Origin: Setaria digitata
Taxonomy: Eukaryota > Nematoda > Chromadorea > Rhabditida > Setariidae
Assembly (NCBI GenBank): GCA_003640385.1
Contig: RCAB01000398.1
Coordinates: 1-60,260 of the forward strand
DNA: 60,260 bases
Reading direction: 5' to 3'
Part shown: positions 38,101 to 49,500 of the stretch, in pieces
How positions within the stretch are numbered: the first letter of the stretch is position 1
How the letters are laid out: every line of letters begins with the position of its first letter
The notes under the pieces: generated by a model
What the model was told of the DNA's origin: nothing
The model's input: the letters and a program-made list of their open reading frames with translations, nothing else
Database searches by the model: none
Made by a program: the position numbers and the translations under genes

Positions 38101-39582
38101 TTTAAATGCATTATTTCTGCTACCCAAAAAAGAGAAGCCTTGGCTTTTTTCCTTCTTTCTATTTTTTTTTTCTTTTATTTTCTTTTTCTTTGTTTTATAT
38201 TTTATTGGAGTTGCTACTAATTAGGCTTGTTTAGATTTAGGCTTCTAATTAATATCTTTTTGAAAGTCAGGAGTTTTTCGTTTATTTTTCTTCATTTTTT
38301 TTCTTTTTCATTTATTTTTCCAGATCATTTATTGATATTTTTCATTAGAAGTTTATTTATCATAAAAGTTCATTCTATTTTTTTTTTTCAACAATAATTT
38401 ACATATAATCTAAATACAAATAAACATTTTAGCAGTTAAAATTTATTCAGTTTTATCGGTCAACTTATTAATTGTCCCATTGCAGGATCACTGAAACTGA
38501 ATAATCTTGAAACAAAAAAATTATATTTCATTGCAAAAATCGAGATCGACCAATTACTGTGGAGTGTTTTAAATTTTTTTAATTTAAAAAGAAATAAGTT
38601 AGAAAAAAATAAGCTTAAAAAGAAATTAGTTAAGTTAGAAAATGTACTATTTTTTAACTTGTAACTACTTTGAATGAAAAATGCTGCAAATGTTTTAGAC
38701 AAAGTTTATGTCAAAAGTTTTTTTTTCGGAAATAACCAAAATTTATAGCATGCTGTTAAGTACTTTACCTTTGAATAAAACTGTGTTCAATAAAAATATA
38801 TATATGCTTTTATCTTTTTTTTTTTTTTTTTTAGAAAATAAGATCAGCGTAGAAGATAGAAAGCCAAAATTTATACTATGAAATTTTCTGTAATAACAAA
38901 AACGAATAACTTCAATATTAGTATTTTAAATAATAATTGAACGACGAACTCATCAAAAAAACTTTTTTCGTTGCGACTTTTTCAAATTTTTTTTTGCCCT
39001 AACCATAGGAATCCTAAACAGTATGATTATTTTAAAGTGCTATGAGCTACATGCTAACTGATTAATATAAAAGCACTTTTCTTCTAATAAAACAATGATT
39101 TTTTTTTTTTTTTGATTTATGAAAATTCTTCTTCCAGCAAAATGATTAAATGATAGGAATGAGAGAGCTTTGCTAAAATGAAATGAAAGGAAGCTTAAAT
39201 AGCATATTTGTATTTATTTATTTATATTTTATATTTATATATAACAATTTATACAAATGATTGCAACAGCTTTTCTTCTTGAAAAGAATCGATAATTGTT
39301 CAATTAACTGTAATTATTAGTGGATCAGTTTTGCGTACTGTTCAAAGAGCCTATGTCTTCAGCTCCTCAAACTAATTAACATTTGCTGCAAAAATTTAAT
39401 TATTTCGAACATCATCCATGCACAAACTTTCATCGAAATCTATCAGCAGTGTTAGTGAGAAGCATCGTTGGCTGCTTGCTGATAGCACGTTTAGTTGGAG
39501 TAAAGAAATTTTAGTCTTTTCAGAATCTTAGAAAATTAATGCTTGCATAAATGATAACAGAAATTCACATTAAAATTTTGAA
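35139..39582. other. 4.4 kb AT-rich, no gene recognised
   Basis: The region has long A/T homopolymers (37909-37925, 38814-38832, 39100-39113) and a TTTC/TTTA-rich stretch at 38145-38210. No coding signal stands out on either strand. Confidence 0.5.
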
Positions 39583-40219
39583 TTATTGATTTAAATATAT
39601 CCCAAAATGGAACGGCACGTATTCACTGAAGAAGGATGGTCGAAAACTGAACTGAGAAAAGTTCCCAAAAAATGAGAAGCCACTACTTTTGTACCAATTG
39701 TGAAATTTTGAAAAGGCTCTCTCAAATTCGTTAATTCTCTCCATACTAAATCCTCCTCCAGTGTTACCATTGTTATTCAGCGACTGAAAAGTTTTTCAAC
39801 AAAAGGAATCAGAAATTTTATCGTTTGAAGATAAAAGTAAAATAACTTGGAAATTAGTCTTCTTAGACTGATAAGATCATTCGCATCTATTTGTTTATCC
39901 TTCAGGTCGTAACCATAAAGTACATTTGCACCATTAATTATATCATTAGGACTTAATAAAGAAAAGCTAACTTACATTACTTCCAACAGTATTTCCGTTA
40001 AATGAATTAATGGCTTGTTCGACTGCGAACGGTGCAAAAATTAATAGTCTAAAAATTCATAACCATGTGACTAACATATGTTCTGAAAGTGCCAAATAAT
40101 CTTTTATTGAAATTTGCAAGCAGAAGCAAAACACTTTAAATTCTTCCATTTCTACTGTCACATAATTCCAAAGACAAAATTTAGAAAACTTACAATAAAC
40201 AACTAATAGTATGATCCAT
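39583..40219 (-). CDS. Inverted divergent member of the small secreted family, copy C
   Basis: Exons (leftwards) 40219-40194, 40048-39976 and 39783-39583 join at phases 2 and 0, the same plan as copies A and B, to 99 residues. The signal peptide (MDHTISCL...LLIFAPFAVEQ) leads into INSFNGNTVGSN and then SLNNNGN at the same exon junction, which is the family signature. The rest differs: a Gly-rich turn, a charged helix-like segment (MERINEFERAFSKFHNWYK) and a Phe/Ser-rich tail instead of tyrosine/proline. The C-terminal Tyr block of copies A and B is absent. A TTTTAG acceptor-like site lies about 30 bases before the ATG. Confidence 0.68.
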
Positions 40220-42246
40220 TATAAAACTTGATGTCGGCCAGTGATAATTGAACCTAAAACAGCGCTAGCATATATCAGTATCAGTATGTATAAGGTCATT
40301 TAGACAGAGTTTAAGTGAGTAGCTCGCAAACATTTCTTGACCTTTAGTAGGGAAGAAATCGTTGTTACTACATATATACTAGTGATTAACAGAAAATTAA
40401 GAAATTCAAGAATTCTCCAAATCTATTATAGGAAGAATAGTCTACGGGAAAAGAATCTTTTCAAGGTACACATTCAGAGAATTAATTAATTACTTGTGTT
40501 GCGGAAGTTTAAGATTGTTCTAAAGCAAATTGAACTGCAATTAGAATGATGACTCAGCGTAGTTTTTCTTTTCCAGTCTTATCAACTGAATTATTATTAA
40601 ATTTGAAAGGGAATATATTTCCAGAATTTCAGAGAGGACTGTATGCTTGCTAAACATTCCAAACTAGTGACACCATATCAGGTGTATGATAAAATAAATC
40701 AGCAGCTGATAAGCTGATGACTCTTTATTGGTCATTTAATAAGATTATAAATTTCAATTATTTCACCACCAGATTACATTTTAATGTCTTGAGACATTCT
40801 GGAAAAACTTCTAAATTTTTGTTTGTAGTCGCTACATGCTTCGATTTTCAAATTTTTGATCTCTTGAAGCATTGAATTTATAAATTCGATCCATTCTATC
40901 GCACAAGAATAATCGGTTTGATATGACCTGATCGAATTTAGATTTCTTTAAAATCTAAATTTTTACTGTAAAAAATTATCTGCTGATTATTTTAAAAGCT
41001 AACTTATCAAAACTTGCAGTTGTTGAACAAACATACAGAATGCTTATCATTTTACTCTGCAAGATATCAGTTGATTATGTCTGTGCAATTATTCCAAATA
41101 TTCTTTTACCTGACCACTAATGAGAAATGAGAAAAACTTAAAACATTAACTAAGAAGCTATAAAATTTTATGATTAAAAAAAAAAAAAAAATGAAAATTT
41201 CGAGAAGAAATGTGCACTAAGAGTCGAAATCCTTTTTTAACACAGAAAGAATAATGGAAATGATGTACTAAAAAAAGAAAACTTGAATAATTGTAAACAA
41301 TTTTCTTTTTAGCATTCTGATGATAGTATTCTCATTCACCTGTATTCATCCCTTAAGGATTCATTCTTCAATCACTCCAGTGGAATCTTGAAATTCTTCT
41401 AATGCTAAAACAATCACATTTCCGTCACACACACTGTAACTGGTTTTGATAATTGCTCTCAATTCCTGTCATTTAATAGTGAATTGTGTCACCACTGCAT
41501 TACGCCACGTAAAAATACTCTCGACGTCAAAACACGTAATAAGATGGAAGTGATTTTTTTTTTTATTTTCGACAAGTTTCTTTTCAATTTAATTATTCAA
41601 CGTTTATTTCATACATTGCATTATCATTTAAATCACATACACATCAACGAGTAGATGGTGCAACTTACTTAATATAAGCGACCTTCAGGTAAATAAGGTT
41701 CTTGAGCATTTTTCTTTCGTCTCTTTTTCTTCTGCCTAAGACACTAATATAATACTTTAGATTTAATAGAATTTTAAATATTACGATAAATTTAACAATT
41801 TTCTATTAATANGAGCATTTTTCTTTCGTCTCTTTTTCTTCTGCCTAAGACACTAATGTAATACTGTAGATTTAATAGAATTTTAAATATTACGATAAAT
41901 TTAACAATTTTCTATTAATATTTAAAATTTGTTCAATATACAAATCATAAAATCGTCAAGTAATGTCAACAGCAAATAAAAAGAGTCAAAAAGATTTGAG
42001 TCTTTTATGGATCATCCAATTATTGGACATTATACAGCAGCTTATTGTAAGATATGCAAATAAAAAGAACTTTTATTCATTATGAGCATCTTCTATTTTG
42101 AAAAGCAAACATTAAGCTTCACACATCAAAAATTATAAAAATTTTCAATTTCATGAATGATGAAGTGAGTACTAATTACAGTAAAAAAAATTGCGCTCAT
42201 AAAATTTTATCATCAATTTAAATTACTTTGATTTGATGACATTCAT
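40220..42246. other. Intergenic, with assembly-like repeat
   Basis: No gene was recognised in 2 kb. A poly(A) run lies at 41177-41191 and the N-joined duplicate at 41704-41920 is described separately. Confidence 0.5.
41704..41920. repeat. 108-bp near-identical direct repeat joined by one N
   Basis: The block 41704-41811 is repeated at 41813-41920 with about two mismatches, and a single N lies at 41812. This is typical of two contig ends that overlap but were joined by a gap rather than merged, so the second copy is probably artefactual. Confidence 0.8.
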
Positions 42247-43639
42247 TTATTTCCTTTTCTCGGCTACTGTAGCATCTTCTGTTGCCAGGATTGCATGAGA
42301 AAAATCAAATTCTATTACCATATCCTTGGATACTGTCATCTATTTGCAGAATAAAAGTTTTTATCCATCGTAAATTCCTGATATTAATGAATGATTTTTT
42401 TCCTAATCTTTTCAAACAGAAACAGATGTTTCGTCGCTGTTTGTGAGCAATGCTTTCGTCTTCCCCACTTTTATGACACTTCTAATCTGAAAAAATTACC
42501 TAAATTTTGGTTCAAAAGCACTTCGTTTCCTTTTATGAAATCTGAAAGATTAACTTTTGCTTTCTTAAAGTCGAAACAAGCCCAAGACGAGCTTCAATCT
42601 TCCTGACAAGTTCAGACACTTTTTTCCTATGCAAAAACAAATATCTTTGATCAGAATGTATAAAAGTTCAGGAACCATCGATTAGAGTTGTCTTCTAAAA
42701 TTAATCGATAGCCTCTAAATTGAAAATTAATTGATATTAAATATCTCGTTACCTTTGACAGCATTTACTTGAAATATAAATGTTTCTTTAAAAAAAAGCA
42801 CTCCTAAACTCATAATCATAAATTTGCTTAAATTTGTCAGAATTAAATTTTGAATTTCATCCGAAACGAAGAACATTTACCTCATTGCACTTGACATAAT
42901 AGCAAAGGATTGTTAGACTGATAATCATAAAACAAAGTGTAATGACAATTAATAATGCTCCCAGTCGAACCACAGCCAATAACTTATCGAAACCAGAAGT
43001 TAGACTAATTAACGTCAAATTAACATTTTCAAGTGTCTGAAAGACAAAAATTTTTATTTACATGATTAAAATGCATCATAACTAAAAGCAAATTCAATTT
43101 CTTTGGTGCAAGAAAATTCTATTTAAAACTATAATACTGTAAAAAGAACATAGTACTGTAGAGATTATAATGCTATAAATGTTTTAAATACTATAATACT
43201 GTACAGAGTTTTTTTCTGACTTCAAATTCTTCTAAATTCCCAACTTGCAAAAATCTGAAAATATTTGTTTATTCTGTTTTCGTCGTCTTTAAAAGTAGTT
43301 TCATCTCTTTAAGGATCTTTCTCTTTCAATATGAGCTATATTTTTAACAATTAATGCAAAATGGAATCGAAGTTAAAAAGAAAAGAAATGTTCGATTTCT
43401 GAAATTGAAATTAATTTTAAATCTTAACTGGTTACTATATGTTATGATTCATTTCTGAATTCAAGTGCTTTTATTTGCAAAAAAATCAAACAGAAAAAGT
43501 CAAAAGTAATGAATTTTGCTAACCTTATCCAGTGACATTCCGATGTGATCTTTTCTTACACAGTACAGAGAGCGGTCTTGAAATTTAAATTTGAATAAAT
43601 GACAAATTTCCAAGCCTTCCAAATGCTTATTAGACGTAT
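42247..43639 (-). CDS. Single-pass membrane protein, 5' end missing
   Basis: Three exons (leftwards) 43639-43524, 43036-42881 and 42339-42247 fit in phase (in at phase 1, then 0 and 0) and give about 106 residues. The first has CHLFKFKFQDRSLYC, an outside-like segment. The second has an NLT sequon and one membrane helix (LGALLIVITLCFMIISLTIL) followed by CYYVKC. The third is a 30-residue charged tail ending EKRK. The orientation would be N terminus out. The first exon was not found up to 44.3 kb. No family is recognised. The splice phases agree across all joins, which argues against chance, but the model is not proven. Confidence 0.4.
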
Positions 43640-46517
43640 CTGCAAGCTGAAGTCTATGTCTATGCTGCAGTTCTTATCAGTTCTTAAGATTTTAAAATGT
43701 TGTGAATCTGATTAAAGAGAAGTGCTTTTAAGGAGAAACTTACTATAAATTTTTTTAAAACAGTATCAAAAATTCTTTGAAATTTAAAAGATGAAACTTT
43801 CGAAATAGGGGAGCAAAACCGAAAAATCAAAAAATTAAAGCAAAATTTTAAAAACTCCGAAAAAAAAAAATTTTCCAGAAATTTCCATTGATGAAGTGTT
43901 AGAAACAATTGAAATATTTCAAAAATGCGACATAAAGAAGTTGATCATATTGGACATATCCTTGAAGTTCTGAATAATATTATACTCTATAAATATAATT
44001 TTTTTTTGAATAATATTTTACTCTACAAATAAAAAATAATCATTTTATCAACTCGTACTAATTATCCCACCTGTTAATCAGTTTGAATGAGAGCATCATG
44101 TGTCTCGCAACTGAATCTGAACCAAACTTCTCTTCGTTCTTTACAGATCAAGTTCCACTATCACTGACAATTTATCCAGCCATAAAAAAGTATAACTTTC
44201 AATGCAACGATCTTTTAAAACTGATCGCTATATATTCATACTTACAGTACGACATCAACAATTTTAATTCATATTATGAAAGAACCATAATTAACAATTC
44301 AAATTAAAAAAGAAAAAATATTTAATGAAAAAAAAAAACTAACATCTTTGGATTTAGCAGAAACGCCACAATAATTTATGATTAAAGTTGCAGAAGGTTA
44401 TTTTTAATTAAAGGTATGCATGCATCTGCTAGGGAATTATGCCAAAAGGAAAAAAGGAAGTGAGAAGGAAAGAAAACACATTTCAAACAGTAGCAAAAAT
44501 CAAAAATCGAAGCACTGTTCAGGGAAAACAAATCGTTTCATGCACTTACGAATGGAAATGACTTTTCTCTTTCAAATTTAATGATTAAAAAGTTTTTTTT
44601 TTTTTCATTAATAATTTCATGTTTGGCAAATTAAACAAGAAAAAGCGCTTGACGAATTCCAACTTTCAACTTAAATTTTTAAAACATTATTTACCCAAAT
44701 TGATTTTGCCGTTATTGTAAAACCATTTAGTTCTTTTCTCTAATTTTGACTTGGCAATATTTCTTTCGCATGCTTCTTATCAAATTACTTGAAATACTAG
44801 AGACAGAAAAAAGAAAGAGAAGTGTATTTTCACCCGTAATTTTTTCTGACTTTTCCTTTCCATAGGCTGTTCAAAAATCTAGGCACATTTTCCTCTTCAG
44901 ATCTAAGTTTTGGCTAATTTTGCTTTTGTTAACTTTAAAATAACTCGAAAAAATTGCTACAAATCATTTAGCTGCTTCATGGAATATTCGCTGCAGATTT
45001 TTCGCCTTATAATATGTCGTATTTAGTGATTTCGTAACATACCAAGCATTTAACATTCTAGATGCTATGTGTTGAATGTAACTGAATTCACATAAAATCC
45101 ACGAAGTATTTTCGACTTCTTTAGTTTTGATCCAATTTTCTGACATTCTTCCACAGTTTTTGATTGAATGTCATCTCACTCTTTATGATTTATTCATTTT
45201 AAAATGTTCAAATTTAACCGAGTGTGGTATGAGTGTTCTTTCAGAAATGTCTAGGATGGAAATTTACATCTGAAAAATTTTTCTCACATTGCTGGTAAGT
45301 TTCTTTTCTGGTGATACTACTCAAACCATATATTCAGAATGACAGAATTTAAGATGATTCTGCAGTTCAGTTTACATTTTATGCAGATACGTAGGTGTAC
45401 ACCTGTTTCACGCAACATGAAGAAGATTGGAAATGAGAATTCAGTCATCGAGATAACTTTCGAGAACCATATATGAAAAATAAAGCTCCCAAAATGAGAA
45501 AAAAAATCGAGATCAACAATTAAAATTAAGAAATGACTGATTACACAGTAAATACAGGTTATGGAATGGTTTTTCAAAAAAGAAAAAAGAAAAAGAAAAA
45601 GAAAAAAAAATACAATGAAAACCTTTTTGGTCTTCACTAATTGAATAGATCACTAACAAATAGAAAGATAAACTTTAAGAGTTAAATTGTAGAATTTATT
45701 TGGTCCATATATAGACTACTAGTGGAAGAATAAGCAGACATTAAATACACAAATATCATAGTCGCACTGTGGAAAAAGTTGTTATAAATCGTGNAATAAG
45801 AAGAAATGGTTAAAAAGAATTAAATACACAAATATCATAGTCGCACTGTGGAAAAAGTTGCTATAAATCGTGTATAAATTTCTTTAACCATTAATAATTT
45901 AAAAATATTTATAGATCTGAAGATCTGACTACAATACTTTTTTCCGCCTGAGAATTAGACTGATTCAACAATTTAAATCAGCCAAAATTCTTGAAGTGAT
46001 CAAATTAGTACGAGGTTAGATATAAAAGGTTGAAAATTAGGAACAGAGATCGAAAAAAAAAATGAGAAATGTTCATAAAGGTGTTGCATTTGTCAGATGT
46101 AACGGTTCCATCCCACGACTCTTCAACAACTGCAATAACAGAATGTTGGAAATTTACCACTAAATTTTACAATTTAACATTTAATTAAAAGAAAAAACAT
46201 TAACCGCTACTAGAACTGTATAATCTATAAGTTGCCATGGCGAATGATGACACTGACGGAAAATTAGTCGAAAAGTCAGGTGAGCTACATTTCTCCTTTC
46301 TAATTTATACTGCTATTATTGTCCATTCCCTATCATACACTTTCATTATTCATCTCTTCATTAATTTTGTTACATTCTGCTTCTTTTTTGTGATTAGGTC
46401 ATTGACACAATTAATTAGTAAGTGAAATAATTCCGAAGCTCTAACTAATTACAGAAAAAAAAGACAACTTTACATCAATCTACCTCTATCCATAAAGCTA
46501 TTTTAAGTTAGGACATG
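43640..46517. other. AT-rich intergenic region with second N-joined repeat
   Basis: No gene was recognised. A plus-strand frame at 44083-44307 and an exon-like start at 46237 (MANDDTDGKLVEKS, followed by a GTGAGC donor) have no partners. The N-joined duplicate lies at 45741-45872. Confidence 0.4.
45741..45872. repeat. About 53-bp direct repeat around a single N
   Basis: The block 45741-45793 is repeated at about 45819-45871 with one mismatch. An N at 45794 and a 25-base spacer lie between. It has the same character as the repeat at 41.7 kb and is probably an unmerged assembly overlap. Confidence 0.75.
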
Positions 46518-49500
46518 TCAGACCTGTTCAAATCTGTTGTCCTCGTTGGATATTTGAGCACCTGGTAGTGCCGGTAATACCTGCCTTGAGACCGTACTGA
46601 GAACGGTTCGCATTGAATCTGCCAGTAGGCAACCGATATTTTCGTTTTGTTCCTCTTTTTCTTCCAATAATAAATTCTTCACAGATCCATGTAGTCGTCG
46701 TTGTTCATCTTGTGAAACCTGTTGAAAAAGAAAAATTGAAATTTTTATAAATATTAACGAAAATTGTTGCGAAAATTGAAATTTAATTGAAACTGAAAAC
46801 ATTTTAGAATCACTCATCCATAAATGAAATGTCTAATTTTTTTTTAAACTAAAGTCAATATCCTTTCAGTAAAGTCACGAAATTTGATCAAATACGACAA
46901 ATTTCCAGATTTATTCGATCGTTTCCCGTTCTCTCAGATATCTCGCTGTACGACAATATGTATTACACCTGATACCGTCGACAGGAATCAATTAGCTGCT
47001 GTACTTCATCATCAACTTGAAGTTGTTTGATGCCCTGATGTGCATTACTAGTACCAGCAATGTTGGCACTACCACTAATGATGGAAAATGTTCGAGCGAA
47101 TTTGGAGGATGTTTTGATTGATTCGGTTTGTGTTGATGCATCCTGTGATGGACTTCGACTTACGTGAACTGATGCCTTACGTGCTCGATAGCCTTGCCTT
47201 ATTTGTGAACCAGCATCACTTCTGTAAGTGTCAATTGATAGATCTAGAAGCTAGGTCATTCAAAATAAATTTCTCTAGTAGTGATAATTAAAACAAAATA
47301 ATGTCCACCTTGAAATAGACTGCTGACTAGATCCGGATCTCCAGATGTTTGTATCTCTTCCGCTTCTTTCTGCTGTTTGGGAATTCCCAAAATGGCATCT
47401 GATCAGTTTGGTTGTTGTATAGCTTGCTCGAACATTCTTCTCGGGATGCAATAAAATGATATAAAGTTTCGGGAAGAATAATAATACCAAGGCAATACTT
47501 GCTGAGAGACTAAACGAGAAACTCATCGTCAGTGCTTTATTTGTTGTACCCAAATGAAGAACAATAAATGCTGACCAAACAACCAAAGTGCAGTACCTGC
47601 AAAATGAAAAAAATTGCAAGTGACTGCTACACAGTGCAAGTGATTATGGCATGTTTCTGTTTGCTCTTGTCATTTGTTTGCAATTCTTCGTATTTACTCA
47701 TTTGTTATCGAAAAAAGACAGAATAATTCCACCTGCTGCTGACTGCGCTCAGAAGTCCTCGAGAAACTCACAGAAAGAAGCTTTTTTGCATGCTTTCAAG
47801 ACCAACTTACATAGTGAAACCGATGAACTTCGCTTCATTAAAGTTTTCCGGCAAATTTCTCGTCTTGACGGCATATAATGTACAAAGAGATATCAAGAAA
47901 AGATTCCACAAAAATGGCGTCAGAAAGGCAAATGTTGTGGTTGAGCAGACGAGTACCATTCGCTGAGGCTGATAGTACGGATCGAATCCGGCTTGTGGCA
48001 TTTCTTCGATCACGCCAACAGCAACGATGATACATTCGATGCATACAAGAATCCATGTAATTACTACCTGAAGTAACAAAGATCATCTTCCTATCATTTT
48101 CCTACTATCAATAATCAGTTGAACTGAGAATTAATCAGTAGTATTTTGGAGAGTTACTTGTGATGAAGTGCTCAGGAAGCGTGGCTTTTTCGTGAGAATA
48201 CGCTTTTTGCTGCCAGCTAAAATGCGAGCAATACGATTGGTCTTGGTGAGGAGTGCTGAGTAAATCATCGAGAAAGCAACGGGAGGTAGCGTGCGTGATA
48301 AAAAGCAAGTAGCAAAGCATGGCGTGGCAAGCACAGCGTACGATACGGCATAGCATATAGTGATACCTGCAAGGAAATGATAATTAGTAGCGCAAACAGT
48401 AGCAATTAAAAGACTACCGAAATTTCGCGACAAACTGAAACATATATCTGATCGAAGAACTGAATTATAAATTTAAGATTAGGATTTGAGCTCTAGGAAT
48501 AAGAACTTTTTCAACCTATACTTGCAATGAAATACGGGAAGGATGGTTGATGTCGAAAGAAATGACCAAGCAAGTGAAGTTATTACATTTAAAAGTCGTT
48601 CAGTTTTTAATCAGACATCATTGTAAGACTCAAGAATTTGTTGAATGAAGAAAGATGGAAGCAAAAAGCAAAAGTTGTCTAAACAGAGACTTGTCAACGC
48701 TGAAAGTGAAGAGAAATTAATTAATTGTAGCAGTAGCATCTAATGAATGAATAAATACTGCAAATTATGAAGCACCAACCGCTTAGAATTATATAAGACA
48801 ACTCTCTGGTAGTTGATTTGACAACAGGAGTGTGATTATAACGAATGAATATTAATACAGTGAATAAAGTCATTAGTGTGCCGATCGATGCAAGAAGTAA
48901 AGCAAGGATGATACCCGTAGATGACCAGTTTGGTCCTTCATGAAGCAGCGGATGGCAAGCTAAAAATTCGGAAATGTTCCAGATGATACAGATATGCTTT
49001 TAGCAAAAGTTCCAACGATTATCCTTATTGAAATTTCAAGTTTTAAATTGAAAATAAATTTTTTAGATTTGAAAATGAAAAGAAGCTTGCTTGTATGATC
49101 ATCATTTGGCCACCATCCAAGCGTACAATTTTGACACAAACGAGTTGTGTAATTAATAATTTGATGCGCCAAACAGTCCTCACAGATCCAACAACAAGCT
49201 GCCGTTTCTCTTTGCTGCACATTAAAGAAAAATTATTAAATTGAAATAGATTCTAATCAATCAATAATTTTTATCGCTTATTATTAAATGATCTGCTTCT
49301 GTTTTATATACTTATTCATTATCCGGAAATTGTATAATAAAACTCACTCGTTGTCCAATTTTACACGGCTGACTGCAAACCGATTCCGGGATCTGATTTG
49401 TTTTATCGTAAAACATAATATCATCCTCCGTAATTTTTAATCTGTATTTGCCAAGACGCTTTTTCCTGTACTCACCAACCATACGAAATCCTTCTTTACC

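Noticed and set aside
46237..46279. Exon-like start (MANDDTDGKLVEKS) followed by a GTGAGC donor on +
   Set aside because: No second exon was found before the mgl-2 3' end, and no family resemblance.
47838..48086. Open frames overlapping mgl-2 exons (also 48135-48356, 50569-50796 and 51563-51784)
   Set aside because: They are alternative frames of well-conserved receptor exons.
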